This document shows, one piece after another, positions 20,617-31,400 of a DNA stretch of 64,000 nt (the stretch's first letter is position 1; every line of letters starts with the position of its first letter). A program made the position numbers and the translations under genes. Source of the stretch: Blakeslea trispora (lineage: Eukaryota; Mucoromycota; Mucoromycetes; Mucorales; Choanephoraceae); assembly GCA_025331445.1 (NCBI GenBank), contig JAIWNE010000006.1, positions 248,001 to 312,000 of the forward strand, given 5' to 3'. The notes below the pieces were generated by a model that did no database searches, was not told the DNA's origin, and saw nothing but the letters and a program-made list of their open reading frames with translations.

Positions 20617-22134
20617 AACTTGTTTCTCGTTGGAAAGGGTGAATCGTCTTGGTGCAAGAAAGACCTTCCAAAAGGCTTGCTTTACACTGTGATTTAAAAA
20701 TTCTATGAATTTCCTATAAAAACTCTAGATCAAATCTAGGAAAAATTTCCTAGGTGTCTGCAACGCAACTAGAATTTCTAGAATTTCTACTGGAAATTTC
20801 TTGAATTTTTTTGCAGTAGAAACTAGGATTTCTTGGATTTTTTACTGCTTAAAACTAGGATTTCTTGGATTTTATGAATGATAGTTAATTGATCTTTATT
20901 GGTAGTTTAATTTAAGAATATACACTTTAAAAGCTAAAGATTCAAAAGCTATGATATGGTAGCAATCAGAATTTTATTTGTAATAGCAAAATAATGGAAA
21001 GTCATGTCATTTTTTTTGCCTAATAAGCAAAACAGGTTAATGAATAGCTCATTAAATACAATTATTTGGGTTACCTTTTTATGGCTTCTGAAAGTCTCGC
21101 CAGACACTTGCTAACAAAAGTAAATACAGCTGTCAGTGATGCAATTTGATATCAAATTGCCAAATGCTTACCTTTGACTTTCTCTTTTGAGGTTGGCTGA
21201 CTGCAGCTTCATTATTCTCACTTTCATATTTTTCTTCTTCTGAATCACTCTTCTTCTTGTCGTCGTCGTTGGTATTTCTATCTTTCCTATATTTTTTGAG
21301 CTTTACGGTTAATCAAAGTAATATAATTTGTGATAATGCCTCATATATGATGGGTCCACAAGGGGTTTGAAATCTACTCTGATACCCAGTATAATTCAAT
21401 GACTTGACAAGCCAGTTGTTATAACACTGCTTGTTTCATTTGACACATCATCTAACTTCTCAGTATTTTAGCTGAATATTGTCGTTTGATTTTGGCATTT
21501 TTAATCGAATTAAATACTTGGATAAAGACAAAGAGGAAAAGAAAAAAAAAGCATATGGGGGGTATTCGTTTTATATCCATGCCAAAACTATTATAATGAT
21601 AGGCTTAAATTTCCAATTGAGAATGACCAAGTGAATCAAAACTAATAAACGATCTGTTATCAATCGTAGCTTGTATTTCACTGATACATCTTTCTTTATT
21701 TTTTTCCTTAACAAAAAAAAACATTCAAGCTCAAGCTGAAATGTACTTAGAAAAAAAAGAGGAAATACTTCTCGAATTTTTATAGCTGAGATCTAGAGTT
21801 TTTCTAGGAAATCTAGAATTTTTCTCGGAAATTCAAACCACAGTGTTAGCTTCAATTTCTTCCTAGTAATCAGAAAATAATTAAAGATTGTGAGTAACCA
21901 CATCATAAAAACGAATCAAGTATAGCTACCTTAAAAAGCATCATGGTCTGCATGTTCTTTACAAGCGAGCTTATATCGTCGTATGCTTCAGGAAGGCGGC
22001 CAACAGACATCTCACGAAGGAGGTAAATGCCATCCTTATATAAAGCGAGCTTGTAGTTCATGATTCTATTCCCATGAATCAATGTGCCATATGAGCAAGC
22101 AACCTCCAAGGGACAACCGCGGGAGACAAAGCGA
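20617..22134 (-). pseudogene. Truncated copy of the 458-aa PD-(D/E)XK-like gene, split by a transposon
   Basis: Read on the minus strand, 22134 to 21849 and then 20681 to 20617 match the last part of the intact gene at 43,852-45,614, including its last intron (the same GT and AG), so this is a DNA-level copy and not a retrocopy. It begins inside exon 7 at about VSRGCPLE, continues through GTLIHGNRIMNYKL, RLPEAYDDISS and NMQTMMLFK, and the final exon EEIEA is interrupted by the 1,161-bp element at 20,685-21,845. The 5' two thirds of the gene are missing and the similarity stops abruptly at about 22,134 and 20,617. The copy lacks the PD and E-x-K motifs and cannot be functional. Confidence 0.85.
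20685..21845. mobile_element. Non-autonomous CACTA/EnSpm-like DNA element (1,161 bp)
   Basis: The ends are inverted: 5' CACTGTGATTTAAA and, on the other strand, CACTGTGGTTTGAA. The element is flanked by TTA on both sides (20682-20684 and 21846-21848). The intact relative at 45,516-45,545 has a single TAA at the corresponding point (opposite strand), which proves a 3-bp target duplication. CACTG termini and a 3-bp duplication are the hallmarks of CACTA/EnSpm elements. Short subterminal repeats also fit, for example two copies of ACTAGGATTTCTTGGATTTT at 20,823-20,872 and several TCTAGAATTT motifs near both ends. The interior has no full transposase. A minus-strand piece near 21,170-21,300 encodes an acidic then Lys/Arg-rich peptide (SDSEEEKYESENNE, PQKRKSK) followed by a GT donor, perhaps a leftover transposase or captured gene exon. 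Confidence 0.75.
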
Positions 22135-22513
22135 ATGCAAATTACTGGAGTCAATGCAGGCTGTCTTGCGAATTGTATGTGGTTTAGTAGGCACTATAAG
22201 CAATGTCGTCTGATTAGAGGACTATTTTAGATCCAATAATCACAGAGCTTGAGTATATTATGATATCGTTTTTATTCTAAAAAAACGAATTCCATGCTTG
22301 CATTAGTTGAATGATTTTGTTCATCCATACGTTCAAAAAAGAAAAGAATCTTATAAACTAGGCAGTCTGAGCAGTCTATTGAAAAAAAAACTAAACAAGC
22401 AATAAGCAATAAAATAACCATAAAGTCTTTTATGTATTTTCATCTTCAACAAGTAACGCAAAACATGCTTCTATTTTGTGCAATTTCAACTAAATTTGAA
22501 TGTTCCTAAAGGG
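22135..22513. other. Spacer between pseudogene and LTR-like sequence
   Basis: A/T-rich DNA of about 380 bp. No gene, RNA or known repeat is recognisable. Confidence 0.4.
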
Positions 22514-23050
22514 TGTGCCGTGAGATATTGAAAGATAGAAAGAAGAGATCAAAGGGTAAATACTTTGAAACGGGTTATACGGTTTATTTAGGAATAAAAA
22601 GTGAGAGAGAGTTCTATCTATTCTGCTTTTTACAAGAGTATTTATATGAGTGGATTGAATAATGGTTTATCCTTGATTTCAATCTAAGAAGGATCTTGTA
22701 ATTGCTTCTTTAAGATTAACTTGCTGTATAAGTAAAATGACAGCTATTGTTGTTATGTCAAATTCTTCACTAGCTGATTGTCAATTTCTGTGATACTGTG
22801 AATTACGGAGTCGAAGTGTATGATTTATATCTTTGATATTTATAAATAATTTGTATATCGTTACTGTATATTGCTGTGATGGATTTTATATGTTGTGTTG
22901 TATGTTGTCGTGTATTATAAAGTGTATGTGGTATGTATATTATGTTATTGTAATTCATTTTGACAGTAGTAATTGTATTGAGTTTGTAATTATGAAAATT
23001 TTTACTTATTCAGTTTCAGATTATGATTTCTGTTCTTGGAAACATGTTTA
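22514..23050 (+). repeat. Diverged LTR-like sequence related to the solo LTR at 47,141-47,749
   Basis: Several blocks match the reverse complement of the solo LTR in the same order: AATACTTTGAAACGGGTTAT, TTCTATCTATTCTG, TTTTACAAGAGTATTTAT, TTTATCCTTG followed by TTTCAA, and TGACAGCTATTGTTGTT. Between blocks it diverges. The likely start is TGTG at 22,514. The 3' end is not sharp and I place it approximately. A short coding relic follows about 180 bp downstream, as gag would follow a 5' LTR. No target duplication was found. Confidence 0.5.
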
Positions 23051-23226
23051 GTAATAGAGTCACCTTCAACAACAAAGCAAGACAAGAAAGGTAAGAACGC
23101 AGAGGGTAAGCCTTCCTTGGCTTACTTTTTTTTTTTTGAATAAGCCAAAGAAGACTCAGTTCTGTTCGCACTATCCCAAATCCTTAGCAACTCCATACCA
23201 GTCAACTAACGAGGAATAGTACAAGT

Positions 23227-23510
23227 ATGTCTGTACCCGCTTCCTCTGCCCAGATCCCTACAGGACACGCTCATAGTGTTAACAGATCAGGCGGCGTAAT
23301 TGCCCTCAGTCATTCCGACTTCAGTCCCAATACTAGAAAACGAGGGTCGTTCGCGAAAATGGACTAGATTCCGGTCGTAAGCCACTTTATATAGGATCAG
23401 GAAAGGCAGCATCAGTCTTTGTCCTTACCCCCCCCATCAAGCTTGAAGTAGAGGCAGAAGCACCAAGAGAAGAAGAGAGAGAGCAGAGAGAGAGCAGAGA
23501 GAACGAGTAA
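23227..23510 (+). pseudogene. Short coding relic downstream of the LTR-like sequence (possibly gag start)
   Basis: An ATG at 23,227 opens a 46-codon frame (MSVPASSAQIPTGHAHS to SFAKMD) ending at TAG 23,365-23,367. A -1 shift at that point continues as DSGRKPLYIGSGKAASVFVL and TPPIKLEVEAEAPREEE to TAA at 23,508-23,510, so one indel separates the two parts. Its place after an LTR-like sequence suggests the N-terminus of a retrotransposon gag, but I recognise no domain and it could be a host gene fragment. Confidence 0.35.
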
Positions 23511-23543
23511 AAAGGATTTGTAGAGAGTTTGAAAGCATTTGTG

Positions 23544-23600
23544 GATTTGTAGTTTTGTAGTTTTGTAGTTTTGTAGTTTTGTAGTTTTGTAGTTTTGTAG
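23544..23600. repeat. 8-bp tandem repeat (TTTTGTAG)n
   Basis: About seven uninterrupted copies of TTTTGTAG, directly after the coding relic. Simple replication slippage is the likeliest origin. Confidence 0.85.
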
Positions 23601-25043
23601 ATGGAAAGGCACACGTATTTTCTTCTTTTTTGTAGATAACGTTTTTTTGCTCTTGGTGCAATAATAGACTTGCGTAAATTGCAGATTTTTAGGCTATACA
23701 CGACAAAGCAAGTTAGATAAGAGCATTATTAAAGAAGAGCATTTTATTACTTGCCTTTGAGGTTGTCTGGGTGACAAAGTGTCAAGATGTAGTTGATTTG
23801 ACTTTGATAAAGAGAGAGAGAGAAAAAAAAAAGAGGGAGAAAATGATCATTACGTTCTATTTACTTCAAATACACACTGAAAAAAAAACCAGTCATCCAA
23901 TCAGAGCCTGGTATCTCTCCATTCACTTATCTATCAGTAAAAAGAAAAAAACATGTGATAACCAATAGGATCAGTAAGCTAGAGGGCGTTGAGAAGTAAA
24001 CACACTAAGAGATACCATGCTATTTCATGCCGACATTCACTCTCCTGTATTTTTGATTGTGACAGCCAAACTCCTCTTTAATTTGCAGTGATACTTGTCC
24101 AACAAGTCAGATAAGCTTAAAAGATGGCATTCGAGAAAAGAAGAAGAAGAGTGAAGAATGAACAAGTATTGCTGTCATCTAAACAAAATAATAACAAGCA
24201 GTTTCATTTGTACTCATCTGGGTTGAAAAGGCTATATCTAATTCCACAGAAGCTATCAAGCATAACTTCCTAGCACTGAAAACTGAGATGAAGCCGTTCG
24301 TTCCTTTAATGGTAGGCAGTAGAGACCGTTAAATGCAAAGTACCAGTAATTGGTACTATGTAAGTTATATTCTGTAACTTCATTAGCTTGGGCTTGCATG
24401 TATGCTTTCTTTTGCTCTTTTTCTGAGGAATATGTGAAAACAAAACAAAATAAAATAAAAAGGAAATCAATGATTGAGACAATCAAATTCTGTTCTTTGT
24501 GTGAGGATTGAGTCTTAAGAAAGTTTTTGGCTTTGATGCCATATATAACTTTTTTAGAGCATGCTTGACAGCCAAATGAAGACAATGAGACAGAATTCTG
24601 ATATTTTTGGAGCCAAACAAAATACACTTTAAAATCAGAAATACAAGCATATTGGAAAGTTCATATTGATAACAATAATAACCAGAAATAAATACCACAT
24701 AACAGCCTCTCTAATAGGGATATACAGCATTTTTATAAACCGTTACTTATAGTGCAGAATGTCAATATAAAGAGAACACTAGTATACAACAATGGTATCT
24801 CAACCCTGTAAATCAAACACAGCTAATCTTCACAATCAGACAAGTAAATCCTTGGTGCTTCCAATTCCAAAAGTACAGCATATATCTTTCTCTCAAGAGA
24901 AAAAGCCATCTTGACAGCTATCTCAGAGCCCAAACATAAAAAAGAACAAGAAAACAAAGTTACACAGTGCTTGGATCCAGATCTTCATTAGAGACAACAA
25001 TTCATCTCTCTTCCTTTTTTCTCAGAGTAAATCAAACGAGATG
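23601..25043. other. Intergenic region left of the DDE transposon
   Basis: No supported gene in 1.4 kb. A minus-strand open frame of 123 codons (24,256-24,627) has a hydrophobic centre and ends in ASSQFSVLGSYA, but I recognise no family, see no exon partner, and do not call it. AG-rich tracts lie near 23,812-23,840. Confidence 0.4.
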
Positions 25044-25045
25044 TA

Positions 25046-27956
25046 GAGTGCGTCCAGTTTGTAATTGCCGCAACTTGGTGGTGAAAATTTTTGGCACTTT
25101 TGGACCAAAATAGCAAATTTTTTTTGCAGACAAAATTAAAAAGCGAGGCCGACAATCTATTCAAAATTTAATTCTCTATCGATCCTCGGCCTCCTTTTCT
25201 TTATATCTTGTCTCTATCTCGAGTTATTTTTTTTCACTTCGACCTGAAAGTTCCTCTGAGGTCTAATTATAGGCATACATAAGTTTCAACCAATAATATA
25301 GTAGTTAGTGTTACACAACCAAACTCCGATATATTAAAATGGTAGTTTGTGCTACATTGTCAGTCAGAATCCTAGTTCATTAAAATTGTTTAGCAGAACC
25401 TTTTGTCTGTTCCTTTTTCGCAAAGTTCAATATGGGTCGTCCAAGCAAAAACCTTCAGAAGCTTAAAAAGTTCAACCAAGACAGACATAATCAAAAAGTT
25501 GAAGCTGAAAAAGCATTGGTATGGAATCAAGTGTCTTTTGAGTTGTGCAATTTAATTTAAAGATAGAACAATAAGATCGAAAATGAAGGCGTCTCTTCTA
25601 TCGACGATACTTCGTTCGATTATGAAGACAACAGTAACTTTGAGTATCATACTATTGAATCATGTTTCGACTTTGAATTTATTTCAGAGAGTGATGGCGA
25701 AGAAAGTTTAGAGATCGAATTAGAAATGTTAGACAACATTGAAGATCAGAATACAAAGTGTTTGCATGACACTTTGAAATGGGACAACAACAACCCAGAA
25801 ATCAACAAGAAAAGAAAACATGCAAGAACTTTTCAATTGACCGACAGAGCGATTAGAAAAAGAAAGCAAAAAAATAGGATGATGGCAGAAGGCTCATCAA
25901 AAATATCTGATTATTTTCAGATTTCTAAGGAACAGTCTGCTGAAGTCAGAGCCGATGAAGAAGAAGAGGAAGTAGAAGAAGCTGACGCCTTGGATATCTC
26001 CAGTGCTATCAGTAAGCTTAGTGAGTTGCTGAAGCCAGTAGCAAACTCTCGAGTTGTCCAAACTTTGCACGGACATTATGATACCTTCCGCTATCAAGCT
26101 GTCCTTGCCTACCTCAAGCGCATCAAAGATGGAAAAGGTGCCATGGAGGCAAGCCAAGAAGCAGCAGCTATAACCTGGTTGTCCCCATCCGAGTCTTATC
26201 GCGCAAAGAGTATTCGCATGTGGACTAAGGCTCTTCTTAAGACTGGGGATATCCCTGTCTTAAGACAAGGCAAGTTCGCTAAGCGAGTGTCTCTGTTGTC
26301 AGATGAGGACATCAAGCAGAGATGCCTTGACTGGTTAAGAGAAACAAAGCCCAATCAGCGATCAACAAGAGGCTTAGTTGACCATGTAAGAAAGGTGATT
26401 TTGCCTGATGTTTTGAGCACAGGTATAATAAGTGAAGAGCTAGGAAACAAGCTTAAGTCTCTGAGCCAAACCACAGTTTCTAAATACCTGAAACTGTGGG
26501 GCTTTGACTATAAGAGTACTGGCAAAGACTTTATGTACATCGATGGCCATGAAAGACAAGATGTAAAAGAATATCGTCTTCAGTGGGCAAGACAGATGAT
26601 GGAGTGGAAGAAGAGGATGGAATTTTATCCATATGGTAATGAAGAAGAGGTTGTTCAACCAACCCTTCGAGAAGAAGAAAAGAAGGTAGTTCTTGTCACT
26701 CATGATGAGAGCACCTTTTATGCCAACGATGGAAAGAAGACCCGCTGGCAACTACCTACCGAATCGGCTATCTTGCCTAAAGGCCAGGGCAAGTCTGTCA
26801 TGGTGTCAGAGTTCATGTGCGCTTGCCATGGTACTATGAAGGCTTTGGTCAACGGGGAAGAGAGGTCCTCAAGAACAATTTTCTATCCAGGTGGAGACAA
26901 CTGGTGGAAATGTGAGGACCTCAATGCACAACTCAAGGAGGATGTACTTCCGCTCTTTGAGTTGTTGCATCCTGACTGTATTGGTTTGTTTGCGTTTGAT
27001 CAAAGTCAAAATCATCGTGCATTTGGCAATGATGCCTTGCTTGCGAGTAGAATGTCTTCTGGGGAAATCCCATACAAACCAGAATCACCTTATCGCTTTC
27101 GAGACGGCTTCTACAGAGATCCAGAATCAGACCAAGCCATGATGCAAAGCATGTACTTCATGCGCAATATTGATTTTAGAAAATTCAAGACTGAATTTAA
27201 AAGACTCAAGCCTCAAGTAGGGCCAAGAAAGCGTTTTGGAACAGAGAATGCTTTGAGAACTTTTTTGGTACAAAAGCTACAGTTCCCTAGACCCGTAAGT
27301 TTTTATTGCAATTACAAAAAATCAACTCTCCAATAACTTTTAACTCATAATCTTAGGTTGAGTACTTTAAAGGCACTTTCCAAATCCTTTTGGAAAGACG
27401 GCTCATTCAAAAAAACTGTTCGCTCTTGAAAAAGTGTAATGATGAGCATACTGGTGACAAGTGTTGTCTAGAGAAAATACTGTCGGCACAAGATGATTTT
27501 GTTAATCAAAAGTCAATCCTAGAAGAAACAATCATCAACAATGGCCATATGATGACACTCTATCCAAAGTATCATTGCGAAACCAATTGGATTGAGCAAC
27601 ACTGGGCCGAGTCAAAGCGTATTGCTCGTCTTGAGTGTGACTACACATTTAAGGGCCTTAAAGATAATATCCATAAGTTTCTAGACAGCAATCAGGTTAC
27701 CAATGGTACAAAGACAATTAGAAAATGGCAAAACCTTGCTTATCGGTATATAGAAGCATATAGCCAAGGTCATGATGCCATCGAGACAAATGAGCTTGTC
27801 AAAAAATTTTCTAAAACATACAAAAGTCATAGAAAGCTCATATAAATAAAAAAAAATCCAGTATAGACAAATTTTAAGGTGCGATTTTAATCGGCGACGA
27901 AATGGGTCAAAAGTTCCTCTAAAAAATTATTGGCGATTACAAACTGGACGCACTCT
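25046..27956 (+). mobile_element. Complete DDE DNA transposon, 2,911 bp, TA target duplication
   Basis: The ends are inverted repeats starting GAGTGCGTCCAGTTTGTAAT on both strands (25,046 inward and 27,956 inward), with weaker similarity continuing to about 60 bp. A TA dinucleotide flanks each end (25,044-25,045 and 27,957-27,958), as for Tc1/mariner-type insertion. It contains a single uninterrupted transposase gene of three exons. Conserved termini, an intact gene and a clean duplication suggest a recent insertion that may still be active. Confidence 0.85.
25432..27845 (+). CDS. DDE transposase (764 aa) with very long D-E spacing
   Basis: Model: join(25432..25518, 25576..27294, 27357..27845), introns GT-AG, phase 0 throughout. 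The N-terminus is basic (MGRPSKNLQKLKKFNQ), then an acidic stretch, then KISDYFQISKEQSAEV. A helix-turn-helix-like region at about 110-260 includes LSQTTVSKYLKLWGFDY. Candidate catalytic residues: Asp in VLVTHDESTFYANDGKKTRW, Asp in LFAFDQSQNHRAFGN, and Glu in CETNWIEQHWAESKRIAR. About 177 residues separate the second Asp from that Glu, against about 34-39 in ordinary Tc1/mariner. The insertion carries a Cys cluster (NCSLLKKCN, GDKCCLEK) that may bind zinc. TA duplication and the NWIEQHW motif relate it to the Tc1/mariner/IS630 group. A degraded relative lies at 47,990-48,640. Confidence 0.85.
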
Positions 27957-27958
27957 AA

Positions 27959-28313
27959 CCCTTTCGTTCGAATGTTATTACCCAGCACTGATTTTTCTTT
28001 CTTTCTTTCTTTCTTTCTTTTCCTAACAACTGGCTCAAAGGAGTATCAGCATTTATTTGATGCTTTAGATTTGGCGGATAAGCCACCAATCAATACTTTG
28101 AGATTGAATGTGTGTCTTCTCAAAAATACTCAGTTACTGTAGTGACAAGCATGACTGGCTAACTTGGCTTGTCTTGTGTTGTTCGTTCCAACTATGCTTT
28201 CATTCTTTTTTGAACATAACGAGGTCTCGGCTAGAAGTACCTTTTTTTTTTTTTTTTTTTCTTTTCCTTTCTTGCTTCGCATAATTTCATGATTTCGGTG
28301 TTGGCTATGTGTT
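27959..28313. other. Spacer between the DDE transposon and the LINE
   Basis: Contains a (TTTC)n run at about 27,996-28,020 and a poly-T tract at about 28,241-28,260. A short plus-strand frame ending SKEYQHLFDALDLADKPP is not recognisable. No gene is supported. Confidence 0.4.
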
Positions 28314-28488
28314 ACTGCTAAAGATTTTTTTTTTTATAGGGGCACGAAGGCACAATTTATTGAGTGCTTGCAAGGCAAGTCACAACTATGTTTTTGGGTT
28401 TTTGTTTAAGTTAAGGGTTTTGTTTTTTTTTGTGTTAAGCTATATACAATATAAAGGAAAAATTAAAATAAAAGAAATAAAACAGAAG

Positions 28489-31400
28489 TTAAAGTAGACC
28501 ATCTACTTCGAAAAATGGTAGCGGGCGATGAGGAATGCCCTTTTGTACAAGGGATTCCTGTGCTGACTTGTGAACAAGGGGAAGAAGCGTACCGAAAATA
28601 GTGGAGGTAGAGAAAGGAACCGCATCAAATATGAATTTCCAGTGAGCGCGCCAAAGGCAAAGAAGAGTGGAACCAATAATGACGGAGGCCTCAGAAGTAG
28701 AGAACGAAGGAAGAAGGGGTGGAAAAGAGAGTGATAAAACCAATTGTTGTAATGGAAGGTTATCCACTGAAAGGTCCACAGGGCCAACAAAGAAGGTATT
28801 CCATACTAACTGCCAAACTGAAAGTTTCAATGGACATGAGAAGATAAAATGTTCGAAAGTTTCGACGTCATGCTGGCAAAGGGGACAAGCCGGAGAAGCA
28901 AAGGAAGCTGGTAGCCAGTTGTGCATGATCTGGCGAGTAGGAAGTTTCTCATGGATGACACGATACCAGACTGTGCGACAAGCCTGCGACAGAGGAAACG
29001 TCCAAAAGAATGACCATTGCCGAGTATTCAGCCGAGGAAGAGAGACAAGGGAGGAGGTAGTAGGAGTTGAGCAGAGCGTGCGGAATCGCTTGCGGGTGAG
29101 CAAGGAGAGATAGGAAGGCAGGTCCAGAAAAAGCGCATGGAGAAAGGGGGCCAAGTCAAATACTTTATGGTCAGAAACTGGCTTAAAGGCAGTTCGACCC
29201 AACTCGGCAAACTGGGGAGGAATAAATGTTCTGACTAAGAAATCTAGGAATTGAACAGTATCGTTGCTGATGAGCCGATGAAACTGTTTACAAAGAGTGG
29301 GATACTTCCTCAGATCTTGACGGCTAGCAATTGGGCGAAGGCAGAAAGACTCGTCAGGATGATGTTGATAAAGGTAGGACAGCGGAAGGGAGCGAAGTCG
29401 ACGTGGCACTTTGTCCAAAGTTGCAGATGTAACCACAGAGGAAACAGGGAGTGAGAGACACGTACTGGCTGAGGCAACAACAGATGGAAAGGAGTGGGGC
29501 AAGAGGTCAATAGCGCGGAAGATTAAAGAGAGACAGCCATTAAAGTCTTGTAGCGCTCGAGGACGCAGACCAGGGAACAAGAAAAGCAACCTATAATCAG
29601 GTGTAGTAGAGCGGTGGAAGAGGTAATTGAACACTCTAGGCAGAACGATAGAAGAGGCAGCAGACGAATCTGGGTCAATGGAAAAGGAAGAAGAACCCAA
29701 ATCCACTCTGAAGTCGGACAGGAGAGGAACAAGCCATCTCAATTGGAGAGCACCCTGTTGTTGATGCGGATGAAGTAATCCAAGACCACCCTGCAACCGA
29801 GGAAGGCACATGGTGGAGAAGCTGATTCTAGGAGATATCCTGTAGGAGACAAAGGCCGAGATAATGGAGCGAGTGCTTTCAAAAAAGGACATTGGTACAG
29901 AGACCACCCGGAGAACATGCCAAAGCTTAGATAGGATGAGAGAGTTGAGGACGGTGACACGCCCGCGGACTGACAAGGATCGACCCTGATGAATGTTGCA
30001 TGCCGCACGGATTTTGTCTAGTAGAGTAGAAAGAAAGAAATCTCTCTGCGCGTTGCTCGTAAAGAGGGGATAGCCTAAATAGGTGACAGGTGCAATCGAA
30101 GAAGAGTCATGCCATTGGACGATGTTGTGTCGCAGGAGGGCAGAGGACCAGTGAAGAGCAAAGCTACGTCTAGAGCCAGACAAAGCAAGGGCCTGAGTTT
30201 TGTGGTAATTGACAGAGGCATTGGACGCTCTAGAGTACAGGGATAGTAGGTTCAGTAGATGATGTAGCTCAGTAGCATCCTGGAGGAAACAGGCAATATC
30301 ATCAGCATAAGCAAGCAGCTTGGTTGGGCCTGCTTCCAAACCGAAAGATGGTGTCAAAGGTGCAGGAATGGATATGCCGGACAAGGAAGCATGGCAGAGG
30401 ATAGACCGCAGGAGAGGCTCAAAAGCCAAGTTGAACAATATCGGTGAAAGAGGGTCACCCTGTCTCAAGCCGCGACGTTGTAGAACTGAGGCGGAGAGGA
30501 AGCCGTTGACATTGAGTGACAGCTGAGTGGAAAAGAAGAGGGAGGTAATACTGTGGACAACAGAGGAAGGAAATCCAAAGCGCTCAAGGACGAGCTGAAG
30601 ATACAAAGGGTGAACACGATCATAAGCTTTCTCTTGATCCAGAAGAAGAGCAATAGCAGGAGAGTTGGTTGTGCGAGCGTATTCCATCAAAAGCTTCATC
30701 AAAAGCCCATTATCTGCGATAAAACGACCACGAACAAAACCAGATTGGTACGGATTGATCATTTGGTCGGTTACCATGAGGAAACGAGCATTCAGGATAC
30801 GTGTAAATACTTTGGCGTCAGTATTGATTAACGAGATGGGTCTCCAATTGCGTAAATCTGACAGATCTCCTTTCTTAGGCAGCAGGCAAACTGAGGTTCT
30901 CAACCAAGAAGGTGGGAAGATCCCCAAATGAAGGGCGTCATTGTATACCTGAACAACGATATCTCTGCAAGCTGGATGAAGAACAAGTAGCCTAACAACT
31001 GCGTACGGCAAGCCATCTAAACCAGGGCTACTCTGTTGGGGACAACGAGAGAATGCCTCTGCAATGTCATCGAAAGAAATGCGATCAGTCAAAAGAGATG
31101 CGTCCGCAGCGGAGAGAGCAGTATTCTGAGGAATTGCTTCCAAAAGGGAGTCAACAGCATTGAGGTCAATGGGATCAGGAGCATAAAGATTGTCATAGAA
31201 GACAAAGGCTGCGTCTAGCATTTCATCTTTCGAGGTGCACACTCGATTAAGAGAGGGGTGGAACAAAGGAGGAATGGCGGTCTTTGTCAAGCGGGCCGAA
31301 GCCGTACGCTTCAAATAGCCTGCAGAAAGCTCGCCTTTTTCTCTCCAGCGAATACCTGCCTTGAGGGACAGAGTCTCGACATGATACTGCTGTAGTGACG

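Noticed and set aside
24256..24627. 123-codon minus-strand open frame with a hydrophobic segment
   Set aside because: No family recognised, no consistent exon structure around it, and length within chance for A/T-rich DNA.
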